Positions 13,001-27,100 of a stretch of DNA of 64,000 bases are shown in pieces. The translations under genes were made by a program, and so were the position numbers. The notes under the pieces are model-generated. The model had not been told where the DNA came from and did no database searches. It saw nothing but the letters and a program-made list of their open reading frames with translations. Numbering within the stretch: the stretch's first letter is position 1; every line of letters starts with the position of its first letter. Origin of the DNA: Paracentrotus lividus (lineage: Eukaryota; Echinodermata; Echinoidea; Camarodonta; Echinidae); NCBI GenBank assembly GCA_940671915.1, contig CALNVZ010003433.1:25756766-25820765 (forward strand), in the 5' to 3' direction.

Positions 13001-15150
13001 CATTTTTTTTCACTATATTGGCCTCTAAAAAATAGATTTTAAACCCCAAAATGCATGGACAATTTTCTGCAATTTAAGAAGAAATGGGGCCAAGTTATTT
13101 TTATTATTTTTTATAGTGTTATTATAATCGTTTTTAATCGTAATCGGAATCGGAATCGTTTCTACTTTTTTTTTTAACATTTATTTTTTACCTCTTTATG
13201 CCTTAAATCTGTATTAGTTTTTGCTGTAATATTTCCCCTAATATTAATTAATATACTATATAAAATTGAAACCTAATAAAATGTATTTCATTGGGATGAA
13301 ATAATTAAATTATCTTTTTTTTTTTTTACAAGAATAAATTTGTAACTATTAAAAAATAATTATAAATTAAAAATAAATCAGGTGACTTTTCCCAAAAATT
13401 TGTGAGATGCAATGATGAAATAATTGTTGGCACCTTCTGTAAAGCTTTTTTTTTTTTTTTTTTGAGATCCCAAAAGTCGGGGTGCGCCTTGTACACACAA
13501 GTGCGCCTTATACACGGTAATTTACGGTATATATTTATTCATTTCCAAAACGACGTCAGAAATAAGAGATTCTGCAAGATACTCTAAAAGAAAGCAGACA
13601 ATGAGGTTTGAATTTGATCTAATAAAAATAATAGTATACTGTATTCGCTGCATTTACGTACGAACGCAATTGAACTAATGCAAAGCATGCACAGGAAAGC
13701 ATGCTCATATATTCGCGTGTTTTTAAATTCGCACCGTACGATTCGTGCGTGAAATCTGTGAAAATTAACGTAACGTGAAAATTTCAACGATTACAGCATG
13801 GTCGTGAGTCATGTGTTGGGGGCTAAATGCGTTACATGTTCAAAAAGTTGGAGAAATATGCATTGTCACAATCATATGTCTCTAGTTGCTTTATAGCTCA
13901 GACCTGTATAAAAGTATATATATATATATATATATAAACCCCTCCCAAAAAGTTTCGCAAGTGGACTTTGGGCCATGATAACTTTTCAGGTACGCTTTAG
14001 TTATTCCTGATATTCATACCATTGTAAAGATAATTTATTCCCCTTTTTATTGATATCCTATTTGTAATGGTTTTGTCATGCTTCAATGCACATAATATCA
14101 AAATATGGAGAAAAGTAAAAAGTCAAATGTTGTAAAATGCACTTTTATTGATCACATTGAAGTTCCGCAACTTGACTTTAGGTCCTGATAACTTTGGGGA
14201 TATTTTCTAATTTTTATTGAATGCTATACCATTGTCAAGTTAATTTATTCCTCTCTTGATTGATACCTTATTTGTCATGGTTATGTCATGCTTGGGTCCA
14301 CAGGAACCCTGAATACCACCTGAACACATGGCAAAGCGAACGATAATTTTCAGTTTAAATTTCTGTAACACTTCTTTGAAGCTCGATACATTTTAATGTG
14401 GGTTTTCAAGCATTATCAATTTTCATAGCATTAAAACGTTCATTTATTCTTCTTTTTATTGATGCCCTAATTGCAATAGTAACATAATTTTTCAATGCAC
14501 ATAACTCATGAATACAATGAAAAGTAAAAAGTGAAAAATAGCGAAATGCTTTGTTATTGCTGGCAACAGACAGTAATACTGACAATAGGCATTCAATTTG
14601 GAACATTTAACTTCTAACTTGTCCTAACATTCAGGTGTTCTGTGCATGCAAGAACAACACTCTCGTTACAATTAGGGTGTCGTTAAGAAGAGTAATGAAT
14701 TTACTTGACAATGGTATAAAATTCAATAAAAATTATAAAATACCCCAAAAAGTTATCAGGGCCTAAAGTCGAGTGGCGGAACTTCACTTTTTGATGAATG
14801 CATTTTTGCTACATTTGACTTTTTACATTTCTCCATATTCTGATATTATGTGCATTGAAGCATGACAAAATCATTACAAATAGGATATCAATAAAAAGGG
14901 GAATAAATTATCTTTCAAATGGTATGAATATCAGGAATAACTAAAGCGTACCTGAAAAGTTATCATGGCCCAAAGTCCACTTGCGAAACTTTTTGGGAGG
15001 GGTTTATATATATATATATAGGCGAAATGAATGAAACAGATGACTCGAAACGTAGCTCTCAAATTCCTTTAATTCACAAGCTTTCGGCCAGCTATACTAA
15101 ATAAAAGATGGGTCACTGCATAGCACGTTACTCAAGGGGCCCGTTTTCAC

Positions 15151-15186
<36 letters not shown>

Positions 15187-18100
15187 TTGAAAGCTTACAT
15201 AGTAAGTAATTAACATTATTTTTTTTTACTTATTCATGGTGTGTAATAAAAGCTATAATGCAAGAAAAAATGGTTTAAAAAGTGCCACCATTTCTATGGT
15301 CAGTAATTTCTTATTCCTTGCACCAATTGAAATGAATCAACTTGGATTGTGTTAATAAGACTCTATGCTTCAAAATATACTTGTAGCACAAAATTATTTT
15401 GTCCAACCGCACTGCAAGGTGTACAAAAAAGGAAAACAAATTCAGTGAAAAATGGCCTACACCCTGTCTTCTACATTTATATTACCATTTAAACAATGTT
15501 TATTGCAAGAAAAATGTTTCAACTCAATTTTATATTAACATACATGTACATGCAAAGAAAAGGGAAAAAGATACATAAAACTGCATGTACATGTACAGGG
15601 TGTTAAAAAAAAAATATTACCATTTTAATGCAATGCCATTCAATTACTGTACAATACTTGTTCCCCAAGCACCAAAATGTATAACAAAAACGATTATTGA
15701 GATTTATAATTACCCATTAGGTTGACATTCTTGAACTTTTTCTAGAAGGCATCAAACTTTGTATGTCAAGCCTACATGATGCTTCAAAAATGTGTGTTCT
15801 ACCAAACTGTATATAATGTGCAATCCACTTAAAATAAGAATGTTCAAGGAAATTTTCCATTTCAGTCTACAAAATGTTCATTGAAACTTTCATTTTGAGC
15901 AAAGGGCCTCCAATTTGTTTAATTTATTTATTTATTTATTTATTTTGTATAGGCCTACATGTACATGCGTAAAAAAAAAAACTACATACAATGTACATAT
16001 CATTTCATGCAAACATCTAAAAATTAATTAATAGATTAATTAATCCATTAATTAATTAATTTTCTGATGTTAGAATTGTTTAATGCTGAAGAAGAAATAC
16101 GTCCTTTCATTTGAGACTCTATTAGTTCTCTTTTAAGTTTGACAAACCTTAATTCACCACAAGCAAGCTATTTAAGTATCTAAATATCTGTTCCTTGACC
16201 TCGGTCCGAACCCAAGGTCAGAGCAGGGGCCACACACGGTGGCAATATGTTTACATTAAACGATCTGGATGTGTGTATAGATACATTTTTATTTATTTTT
16301 TTATTCTCGTACTTTCCTTATTCTGAGGTCGATTTTCTTCGTTCGAAACTGAAAACGAATTAACATTGGATTTCTAAATATAATATGCCTTTGAAAACTT
16401 GAAAAATATCAAATACAATCATTTCATTCCGAAGGGCCAACTACAGGCAGAGATACATGTACTCTTATGTAATATCACAGCTGTAGTTTATCATTTAACC
16501 CTGGCTCAACGTTCAGGCTAGCCTGTAGAGTTGAAAAGTTAGATAACAGGGATTACCAGGCCATGCAGGGTTGATAGTGCTTGGAAATGAAATATCTTGG
16601 ATCTTCAAACAAGGATTTTTGACACACGGGTCTAATACAGCAGCTCAGCTCGCGAACTGCTGTCGGCTTGCAAATGAGGGGTTGACGTAATGAGACTGAT
16701 TGTGTGCAAAAATATAATGCAAGAATGAATAAGAAAGTAACAAAATGTAAAATCCCTAGTCTTTAACACATGCCTCCACCGTAGGCTCCTCCTCCCCTTA
16801 CCCTACTCCACTCAAATTATTTTTGTACTGAAACTATTACCAGGACAAAGATGAAACTTCACGGACATGTAGCCTAATAAATTATCTACAATATGAGACA
16901 TTGCACAGCTCATGACTGTACATGGTTTTCATGCTATGTCAAAAAATGTGGCATTTTCTCCTGAAAAATGTAACGCCTCCTCCCTTTTACTATAGACAAA
17001 TTCGGTTTGGGTGATGTTTTGTCATGGTGGCAGTCATTGTTGGGGAGCTTCCAATGTACTACGCATGCTCCTTTTGTGCGCATGTATGCATTAACAAAGG
17101 AAACTGTACAAACGCGCAGACATACGCGCACATGGCGCATGCGTAGTACACTGGGTAACCCCCAGCTATATGGCGGGCACATAGAGGGCTCACTTCCAGG
17201 AAATGCTGCCCAAATTTGTCTATACCCCAATATGTGACACACGACCATATATGATTTGTAATGCACCAAATCAACTCTTTGGAGTACTCGCGGCACAAAT
17301 CTGGGATTAAAACAAAGATTTTACATGTACCTTACCATAAAGTCAGCCAGGTTTCTGACTATATTGTGCTTCATCATGGTTCTGATTTTGGTATTATAAT
17401 TATATCCCTTTTATGAATATTCATGAGAATTCTAAATAAATGATTGGTCGATTGTTGATCACTTGATTAAATATAAATCCCACTAGGAAAAATGAAATCT
17501 CAAAACAAAGCCAATCATTTTTTACTATTTTATCCGGTGGAGAAATCCGCTACTATTTTGAGCAAATGCGATCACGATATTCACGATCGATCACATCAAC
17601 AAAATTGTGGCAAGTTCAACATTCAGCTGCTGAAGAAAATGGCATCGACACAATTGTTGTCCAAACTACTTGAATATGTTTGAAGAAGGCCATAACAGGG
17701 TAGAATCATATCAATAATCAATCATTCTTTGAACTTCTCTTTGGTACAAACTTCCTTCACGATGGATATAGTTTGAAGGAGCGGTAAGTTTACCGTTCAT
17801 TTCTTGTGCGTTTTTTTTTGTTGCAAGCACAGGGAAAAGCTGTGCAGCGCGTAGCCTTCAAACCCTACGATTTCGTACTTCGCTTCAGATTTAGTGGTGA
17901 AGGATCATGGCTTTTGTTCTTTGAATATATATTGAGAAAACATCTAGGTTGATGGTATTTATAATTCAGCTAGGAAAGAAGAAATATAAAACAAATATAC
18001 CAAACATTTAGTTCAAAAGTTTAGTGAAAATTATATATCTTCCGATGGACTGGGAAGTTACTATTTAAATAAAAAATACTATTTTAAATGGTACAGGTGT

Positions 18101-21100
18101 AACTATCCAGTCCCTCCTCCGATAAATAATTTTCCACTACACTTTTACACAGCTTAGTATATTTGAAAACTGTTATAGTCCACAGCAGAACCATTATACT
18201 TTTTTAGATCGTACACACCTTGGCAACCTGGGGCATCGTCAGACCAGGAAGCACTTTGACCATCACCGGACAGTCTACATACAGCTTCAGTTCCAAGGCT
18301 GTCGGATTGATAGCCTTCATCACAGGAGTATGTTGCAGTTTGACCAGGAGCCCTACTATTGAATTGCCATTGACCATTTGATCCACTAACAGGCTCATCA
18401 CACAAGATTTCTATATGAAATAAGAAAAATGAAATCATCGTAATACAACTAGAATTAAGACAGGGTTCTAAATCAACTCAGTGTAATCCAAACCTACTCT
18501 CTAAGGAAAAATGCCCCTTTTAAATTGCGACAATGGACCAAATCCATCAGTAAACGATCACGGCTCCAATAGAGACATGTGTCTCACATATTTATTCTTT
18601 GACTTATCACTATCAATATGTCCTAGATTATCAGAAATTTAAATTCCTTTCAAATTCATTGAAGAAAAAAAAACAATTGCTGATTTCCATGAGATCTCAA
18701 ATCGGCATTAGCCTTGTACATATAGGACTGTAGACAAGAATAATCACAAGATATATGCTTACTTTAACTGGAAAGTGAAATGATAACCAGCAAATTCCCT
18801 AATGTTTCTTTGTGCCTTTAACTCTGAAAAGACTGAGGGCCTCGACATTTTCTGCGACCATTGCGCCCACACCAAATTTTTTGATCGCGATGCTCACTGA
18901 CTTTTTACTTTCAAGTCTCACGCAACTTTTAAAATCATTTTCACCAAGACGACCTTTTATGGATCAAAAACATGATTTTTGTTTACAAGTGTATTTAAGC
19001 CAAATAATGCAAAAGGATTTTTTCACCATTTTCATAAAGATATGTTCTTTTTTTTTTTTTTTTTTTTTTTTGCTTTCGTTGGCTGAAATCATTTTATTTT
19101 TGCACAATTATATTTCAAAAATGTTCTGCAATAATTTTTTGTGAAAAAAACAATGAAAAACAAAAGGGTGAAAAAACAAGGAAATACATAAGAAATTCAT
19201 AAATCAATAAAATACATGAGAAATCTATTTTGTTACCAATTTTTTTTTAAGTAGAACTATAAGGAATGCTATATAGAATTATTATATTTACACCAAAAAT
19301 TAGCCCTAGATAGCTTTATTTTGTGAATTAGAGCAAGAAGTGTGATTTCATGCATTAAATTAGCATAATTAATTAGTATAAAATAACATAAAACAACAGT
19401 GCAGTCTTGTAAAGTGCACGGCACACTACCATCGTGCAAATTTTGCTGTGTTTGCATGATCGGTCTGGTTAGGGTTAAACTATCATTCACATCCTGATAT
19501 TTCATTCTGTTGTATTCTTGATTAACATTGCGATTGCAATTCCACAAGGTTGCTATTATAAACATTTTGAAATATGTCAATTTATTGTATTGTGTACTGG
19601 GGGATGATATATTCATCATAGGCACACATCCCCCACCCCCCGGTCACAATCATAATCCATGATCTACACCAGTGTCATGATTTTGATCTTGGAAAGTGTT
19701 AGTGTACATCATAGTGATAATAGCTGTCCTCATCTTAAACAGACATTTTAATTTTTACTTTGTTGTTTCATATATTAACTGTTATATTCCGTACAAGAAG
19801 CGTTATGGATCATACACACCTTGACAACCTGGGGCATCCTCAGACCAGGAAGCACTTTGACCATCACCGGACAGTCTACATACAGCTTCAGTTCCAAGGC
19901 TGTCGGATCGATAGCCTTCATCACAGGAGTATGTTGCAGTTTGACCAGGAGCCCTACTATTGAATTGCCATTGACCATTTGATCCACTAACAGGCTCATC
20001 ACACAAGATTTCTATATGAAATAAGAAAAATGAAATACATGTATCCAAACACCACAGAAATTAAAGACAGTGGTCTGAATCAACTGAGTAATCCAAATCC
20101 TGCTCTCTAAAAAAGTAGCAAATCTGCCCTTTTTAAATTGCTACATTGAACCGGTTTCATCGAAAATGATCAAGGCTCCAAAAGAGAAATCTGTCTCACA
20201 TGTTCATTCTTTGATTCATCATTATCCATATGCCATGGATGATAAGAAATGTTAAATGCCTTTTAAGTTCATTAAAAAAAAGGCAATAGCAGACTGTGTC
20301 TCGCCCACACTGTGACTACATAACATGAAATTTCCCTTCCCTTTGCTTAGAATCTGTCCAATCAAAATAAAATGGACAATATACACAAATTCGGTTTGGG
20401 TGATTTTTGTTCTTGTGGTGGCCATGGCTGGGGGGGGGGGGGTCCAAAACGTTACTACGCATGCTCCATGAGTAAATTGAGTAACAAAGGAAAATGTACG
20501 TACGCGCACATGGCACATGTGTAATACATTGGAAGCCCCCAGCTATATGGCGGGCATGAAGAGGGCTCACTTAAATGAAACGCTGCCCGAATACGTCTAC
20601 ATGTATAGTCAAAAGTGTGTGAGACACATAGCACGAAATACATGACCCGCATGGCACTGAGCCTTCAGTAATTTGATTTGGACCATTTTTAAAAACTCAA
20701 ATTAGGTATTAGAGGTGGGAAGCAATCTATATTGTGCTTCCAACACCAACATCAGCCCCATGACCAACTTGAAATCAACTTAAACTGAGATTTTAAATCA
20801 TATACCTTCACAAAATGGAGCTGAACCAGACCATTCAGCAGTGGTTGCATCAATTAGATCACAAGAAACTTGAAAAATTGAAGGTCCAAAGCCTACGTCG
20901 CAAGTGTATGTACCAGTGGCACCGATACTTGTATCTGTAAAGTCCAGGCCACCATTAAGCGCTGCCGGGGCTGGGTCACCACAGGAGATCGCTAAAAGAA
21001 ATATATAATACTTTGTTAGACAAGCACATTACAAAAAGAAAGAGCAGGCTAGACTCTCTCTTTATATAAATATCGAAAAAAGAGGAAAATTGCTACCAGT

Positions 21101-24100
21101 GAGGGAGCGTAGCGACCAAACTTCTTTGGGGTGGGATCGGGAAGGGGGTTCCCGCTCCTGCAGAAAAATTTTGCAATTTTAGGCACTGAAAATTGATGAT
21201 TTCTTTGGCTGCGACTTTTGTCAGTGTTACTTTTTTAGTGTGCTATCTCGTGCATCAGACATGTTCAACACATGTCAATTCAACAAAAAAAAAACAACAA
21301 CAAAATGCCTGCTTTACATGTAGAAAAAGTAGTGAGAGAAAGACAAAAATGCCAAACTGCAGTCAATCATGCAAGTTCATTCACAGAAACATGAAGGAAC
21401 AAAGCTCAAAGGTACTGTTGCTTCCGGGTCCTGGGACAGACATCTGAAAGGACATCCGGTTTGCAGCACAAACTACCAACCATCACAAAAGGGAAACACT
21501 AGAAAGATGGAGAGTATGGTTCAAGAGAGGTCAATTGCCACTTGGTCTAAACTCACTTTGGACTTTGGTCTTATCCTACATGGTCTAAATTCCATTCCTC
21601 TACAACATTTTGTCTAATTACCTTTTGGTCTAATAACCATTCGCCTACCTATTTGGCTGTGTGTTATAAGTTCGCCGCTTTGCGTTACATGCCAATTTCA
21701 CTACAAATGGCAACCTTCACTTCAAGACCTGTATCTCGAAAAGTATACACCCTAATATATCAAAACTAATATTTTCTGAAAGGAAATTCCTCAAGGAATC
21801 TAAATCTGCAATAAAAAAATTAACCAGGTGCAAGATAAAAGAGTTATTAGGAAAAAATTCAGGAAATTTAGATTTTTTAATTTTTCATTGTTTTTATCGT
21901 CAGTCATCTATAATCACCCAATAATAATATTATTATATTCTGGAAAAGAATAATAAGACCTTTCAAACAAGGTATAATTTATTATGGTTCACAATTTTAG
22001 AATGAAAAATATAACGATATGAATTTATGGGTGCTGGTCCTAATACGGACAGATAAGCGAGGTGAGACTGTAAAAACTTATAAGGGACTCATATACCTTG
22101 ACAATCTACAGGTCCTTCAGACCATCTGCGCTATCTGGGCCATCTTCTTCAACATCTAGATTCCAAACTTTGAGGAAGATAGCCTGATGGCAGGTGTATG
22201 CAAAAGAGGGCACAACGCTAAAATCAGCGCTAAGAGTGTCTCCCTGGACACCACCTGGAATATGGATCTCAGGGGAGCACACTGATTGCTAAGGAAATAA
22301 TAAAATGTTACTCTTGCAATTAAGGATTCTGCTTCAACTATCATTTAATTCAATCTTGATGAGCTTTAACGATTGAATAATATTTACAATACAATGTATG
22401 TGCATAAGATTTCTAGAGGCAATTATCTTTTCTCATTTGATATTATTTTGTTTAAGAAGGGTAATTCCCTTTATATTAAGTCCGCAAGAAAATGTTTGAT
22501 TTTTGCACTTGTGACTGTGGGAAGAAAGCTTTTGATTGTTGCATGTGTACGTGGCCTCCATACCAATTTCGTGTACCCTGAACAGAAGAATCAAGTGCGT
22601 GTGAGCTACATGTACATGTAACATGTATTGAATCCATTTGGAATTTTGACCTGATGTAAAATGTTTCATACTGAGAATGAACTCAAAACAGAAACCAACT
22701 GTATTGAATACTGTCCCAATCAAAATAAAATGGACAATATACACAAATTCGGTTTGGGTGATGTTTTGTCCTTGTGGTGGCCATGGCTGGTCCAACCGTT
22801 ACTACGCATGCTCATGTGTGCGTATGTATGAGTAACAAAGGAAAATGTACATACACGCACATGGCACATGTGTATACATTGGAAGCCCCCAGCTATATGG
22901 TGGGCATGAAGAGGGCTCACTTCCATGAAAACGCTGCCGCCCGGAATTCGTCTAAACATGTATAGTCAAAAGTGTGGTGAGACACATAGCACAAATACAT
23001 GACCCACGGCACTGAGCCTTCAGTAATTTGATTTGGACATTTTTAAAAACTCAAATTAGGTATTGAGGTGGAGGCATCTATATTATGCTTCAACACAAAT
23101 CAAGCCCCATGACCAACTTGAAATCAGCTAAATGAGGTTTAAACTTAACTGAGATTTAAATCATATACCTCCACCCTGGAGCAATACCGGACCATACAGC
23201 AGTGGTCGCATTTATTAGATCACAAGAAACTCAGTAATTTTAGGTCCAAAGCCTAAGTTGCATAGTGTAATGTAGCAGTGGCACCGATACTTTGTACTGA
23301 AACTCAGGCCACCATTAAGCCGTGCCGGGGCTGGGTTACCACAGGAGATCGCTAAGAAATACAATAATACTTTGTTAGACAAGCACATTACAAAAACAAA
23401 GAGTAGGCTAGACTCCTCTTTATATATATGCCACTGTATAAATCGCTTTGTTCCCCTTTTGTCTCACCGACCTGAGTGTGAAGCGATACTTACGAGATCC
23501 AAATGGCGTCCGTCCATCGTCTGTCCAGCGTCCGCCCGTCACACTTTACCGTAGTCACGGTGGGCGAGACACATGCCTTTTTTGCTTTACCAGGCATGAG
23601 ACAGAGAGATATCGAAAAAAGAGGAAAATTGCTACCAGTGAGGGAGTGTAGCGACCAAAACTTCTGGGGTGGGATCGGGAAGGGGGTTCCCGCTCCTGCA
23701 GAAAAATTTGCAATTTTAGGCACTGAAAATTGATGATTTCTTTGGCTGCGACTGTGTCAGTGTTACTTTTTAGTGTGCTATCTTTAGTGCATCAGACATG
23801 TTCAACACATGTCCAATTCAACAAAAAAAAACAACAAAAAAAAATGCCTGCTTACATGTAGAAAAAAAGTAGTGAGAGAAAAGACAAAAATGCCAAACTG
23901 CAGTCAATCATGCAAGTTCATTCACAGAAACATGAAGGAACAAAGCTCAAAAGGTACTGTTGCTCCGGGTCTGGACAGACATCTGAAAGGAGCATCCGGT
24001 TTGCAGCACAAACTACCAACCATCACAAAAGGGAAACACTAGAAGATGGAGAGTATGGTTCAGAGAAGGTCAATTGCCACTTGGTCTAAACTCACTTTGA

Positions 24101-27100
24101 CTAATTGGTCTTATCCTACATGGTCTAATTCCATTTCCTCTACAACCAGTTTGTCTAATTACCTTTTGGTCTAATAACAACTTCGCCTACCTATTTGGCT
24201 GTGTGTTATACATGTAGTTCGCACGCCTTTTTGCGTACATGCCAATTTCACTACAATGGCAACTTTTCACTTCAAAGACCTGTATCTCGAAAAGTATACA
24301 CCCTAATATATCAAAATATATATTTTCTGAAAGGAAATTCCTCAAGGAAAACTAAATCTGCAATAAAAAAAATGAACCAGGTGCAAGATAAAAGAGTTAT
24401 TAGGAAAAAATTCAGGAAATTTAGATTTTTTAAATTTTCATTGTTTTTATCGTCAGTCATCTATAATCACCAAATATAATAATATTATTATATTCTGGAA
24501 AAGAATATAAACCTTTCAAACAAGGTATAATTATTATGGTTCACATTTTAGAATGAAAAATATAAACGATATGAAATTTATGGGTGCTGGTCCTAATACG
24601 GACAGATAAGCGAGGTGAGACTGTAAAAAACTTATAAGGGACATCATATACCTTGACAATCTACAGGTCCTTCAGACATCCTGCGCTATCTGGGCCATCT
24701 TCTTCACATCTAGATTCCAACTTTGAGGAAGATAGCCTGATGGGCAGGTGATGCAAGGCACCAACGCTAAAATCAGCGCTAAAAGTGTCTCCCTGGACAC
24801 CACCTGGAGATATCGGATCCTCAGGGGGAGCACAGTGATGCTAAAGGAAATAATAAAATGTTCACTCTTGCAATTAAGGATTCTGCTTCAACTATCATTA
24901 ATTCAATCCTTGTATGAGCTTTAACGATTGAAATAATATTTACAATATACAATGTATGTGCATAAGATTTCTAGGAGGCAATTATCTTTCTCATTTGATA
25001 TTATTTTGTTTTAAGAAGGGTAAATCCCTTTATATTAAGTCCAACAAAATTGTTGATTTTTGCACTTGGTGACTGTGGAAGAAAGCTTTTGATTGTTGCA
25101 TGTGTACGTGGCCCATACCATTTCGTGTACCCCTGAACAGAAGCATCAAGTGCGTGTGAGCTACATGTACATGTTAATTGTATTGATACCATTGGAATTT
25201 TGACCTGGATGTAAAATGTTTCATACTGAGAATGAACTCAAACAGAAACCAACTGTATTGAATACTGTCCCAATCAAAAATAAAATGGACAATATACAAA
25301 ATTCGGTTTGGGTGATGTTTTGTCTTGTGGTGGCCATGGCTGGGGGCGTCCAACGTTACTACGCATGCTCCCATGTGTGCGTATGTATGAGTAACAAAGG
25401 AAAATGTACATACACGCACATGGCACATGTGTAATACATTGGAAGCCCCCAGCTATATGGTGGGCATGAAGAGGGCTCACTTCCATGAAACGCTGCCCGA
25501 ATTCGTCTACATGTATAGTCAAAAGTGTGTGAGACACATAGCACGAAATAATGACCCACATGGCACTGAGCCTTAGTAATTTGATTTGGACCATTTTTAA
25601 AACTCAAATTAGGTATTAGAGGTGGGAGGCAATCTATATTATGCTTCCAACACCAACATCAGCCCCATGACCAACTTGAATCAGCTAAATGAGGTTTAAA
25701 CTTAACTGAGATTTTAAATCATATACCTCCACACCCTGGAGCAATACCGGACCATACAGCAGTGGTCGCATTTATATAGATCACATAAAACTTCAGTAAT
25801 TTAGGTCCAAAGCCAAGTTGCAAGTGTATGTAGCAGTGCACGATACTTTATGTAAACTCAGGCCACATTAAGCGCTGCCGGGGCTGGGTTACACAGGAAT
25901 CGCTAAAAGAAATACATAATACTTTGTTAGACAAGCCATTACACAAAAGTGGCAGCTCTCTAATAGCATAGCAGCCTGCATGCCCTTAGCATCATTCAAC
26001 TAACATTCTTTTTTCTACCAGCATATAGCAACCAACTTAGTACTGAAAACAAACTCCGACCAAGCGTCATTGAAATTAGCATAATAGACAATTCAACAGG
26101 ACAAACTCATAAGGGGTGTTGCCACTGTATAAATTCGCTTTGTTCCCTTTGTCTCACCGACCTGAGATGTGAAGGCGATACTTACGAGATCCAAATGGCG
26201 TCCGTCCATCGTCTGTCCAGCGTCCGCCCGTCACACTTTACCGTAGTACGGGTGGGCGAGAACATTGCCTTTTTTGCTTTCCAGGCATGAGACAGAAATT
26301 CGAAAAAAGAGGGAATTGCTCAGTGAGGGTGTAGCGACCAAACTTCTTTGGGGTGGGATCGGGAAGGGGGTTCCCGCTCCTGCAAGAAAATTTTGCATTT
26401 TAGGCACTGAAAATTGATGATTTTTTGGCTGCGACTTTGTCAGTGTTACTTTTTTTAGTGTGCTATCTTTAGTGCATCAGACATGTTAACACATGTCCAA
26501 TTCAACAAAAAAAAAACAACAAAAAATGCCTGCTTTACATGTAGAAAAAAGGTAGTGAGAGAAAAGACAAAAATGCCAAACTGCAGTCAATCATGCAAGT
26601 TCATTCACAGAAACATGAAGGAACAAAGCTCAAAAGGTACTGTTGCTCCGGGTCCTGGACAGACATCTGAAAGGAGCATCCGGTTTGCAGCACAAACTAC
26701 CAACCATCACAAAGGGAAACCTAGAAGATGGAGAGTATGGTTCAAGAGAGGTCAATTGCCACTTGGTCTAACTCACTTTGACTATTGTCTTATCCTACAT
26801 GGTCTAATTCATTTCCTCTACAACCAGTTTGTCTAATTACCTTTTGGTCTAATAACCACTTCGCCTACCTATTTGGCTGTGTGTTATACATGTAAGTTCG
26901 CCGCCTTTTGCGTTACATGCCAATTTCACTACAAATGGCAACTTTTCACTTTCAAAGACCTGTATCTCGAAAAGTATACACCCTAATATATCAAAACTAT
27001 ATATTTTCTGAAAGGAAATTCCTCAAGGAATCTAAATCTGCAATAAAAAAAATGAACCAGGTCAAGATAAAAGAGTTATTAGGAAAAATTCAGGAAATTT

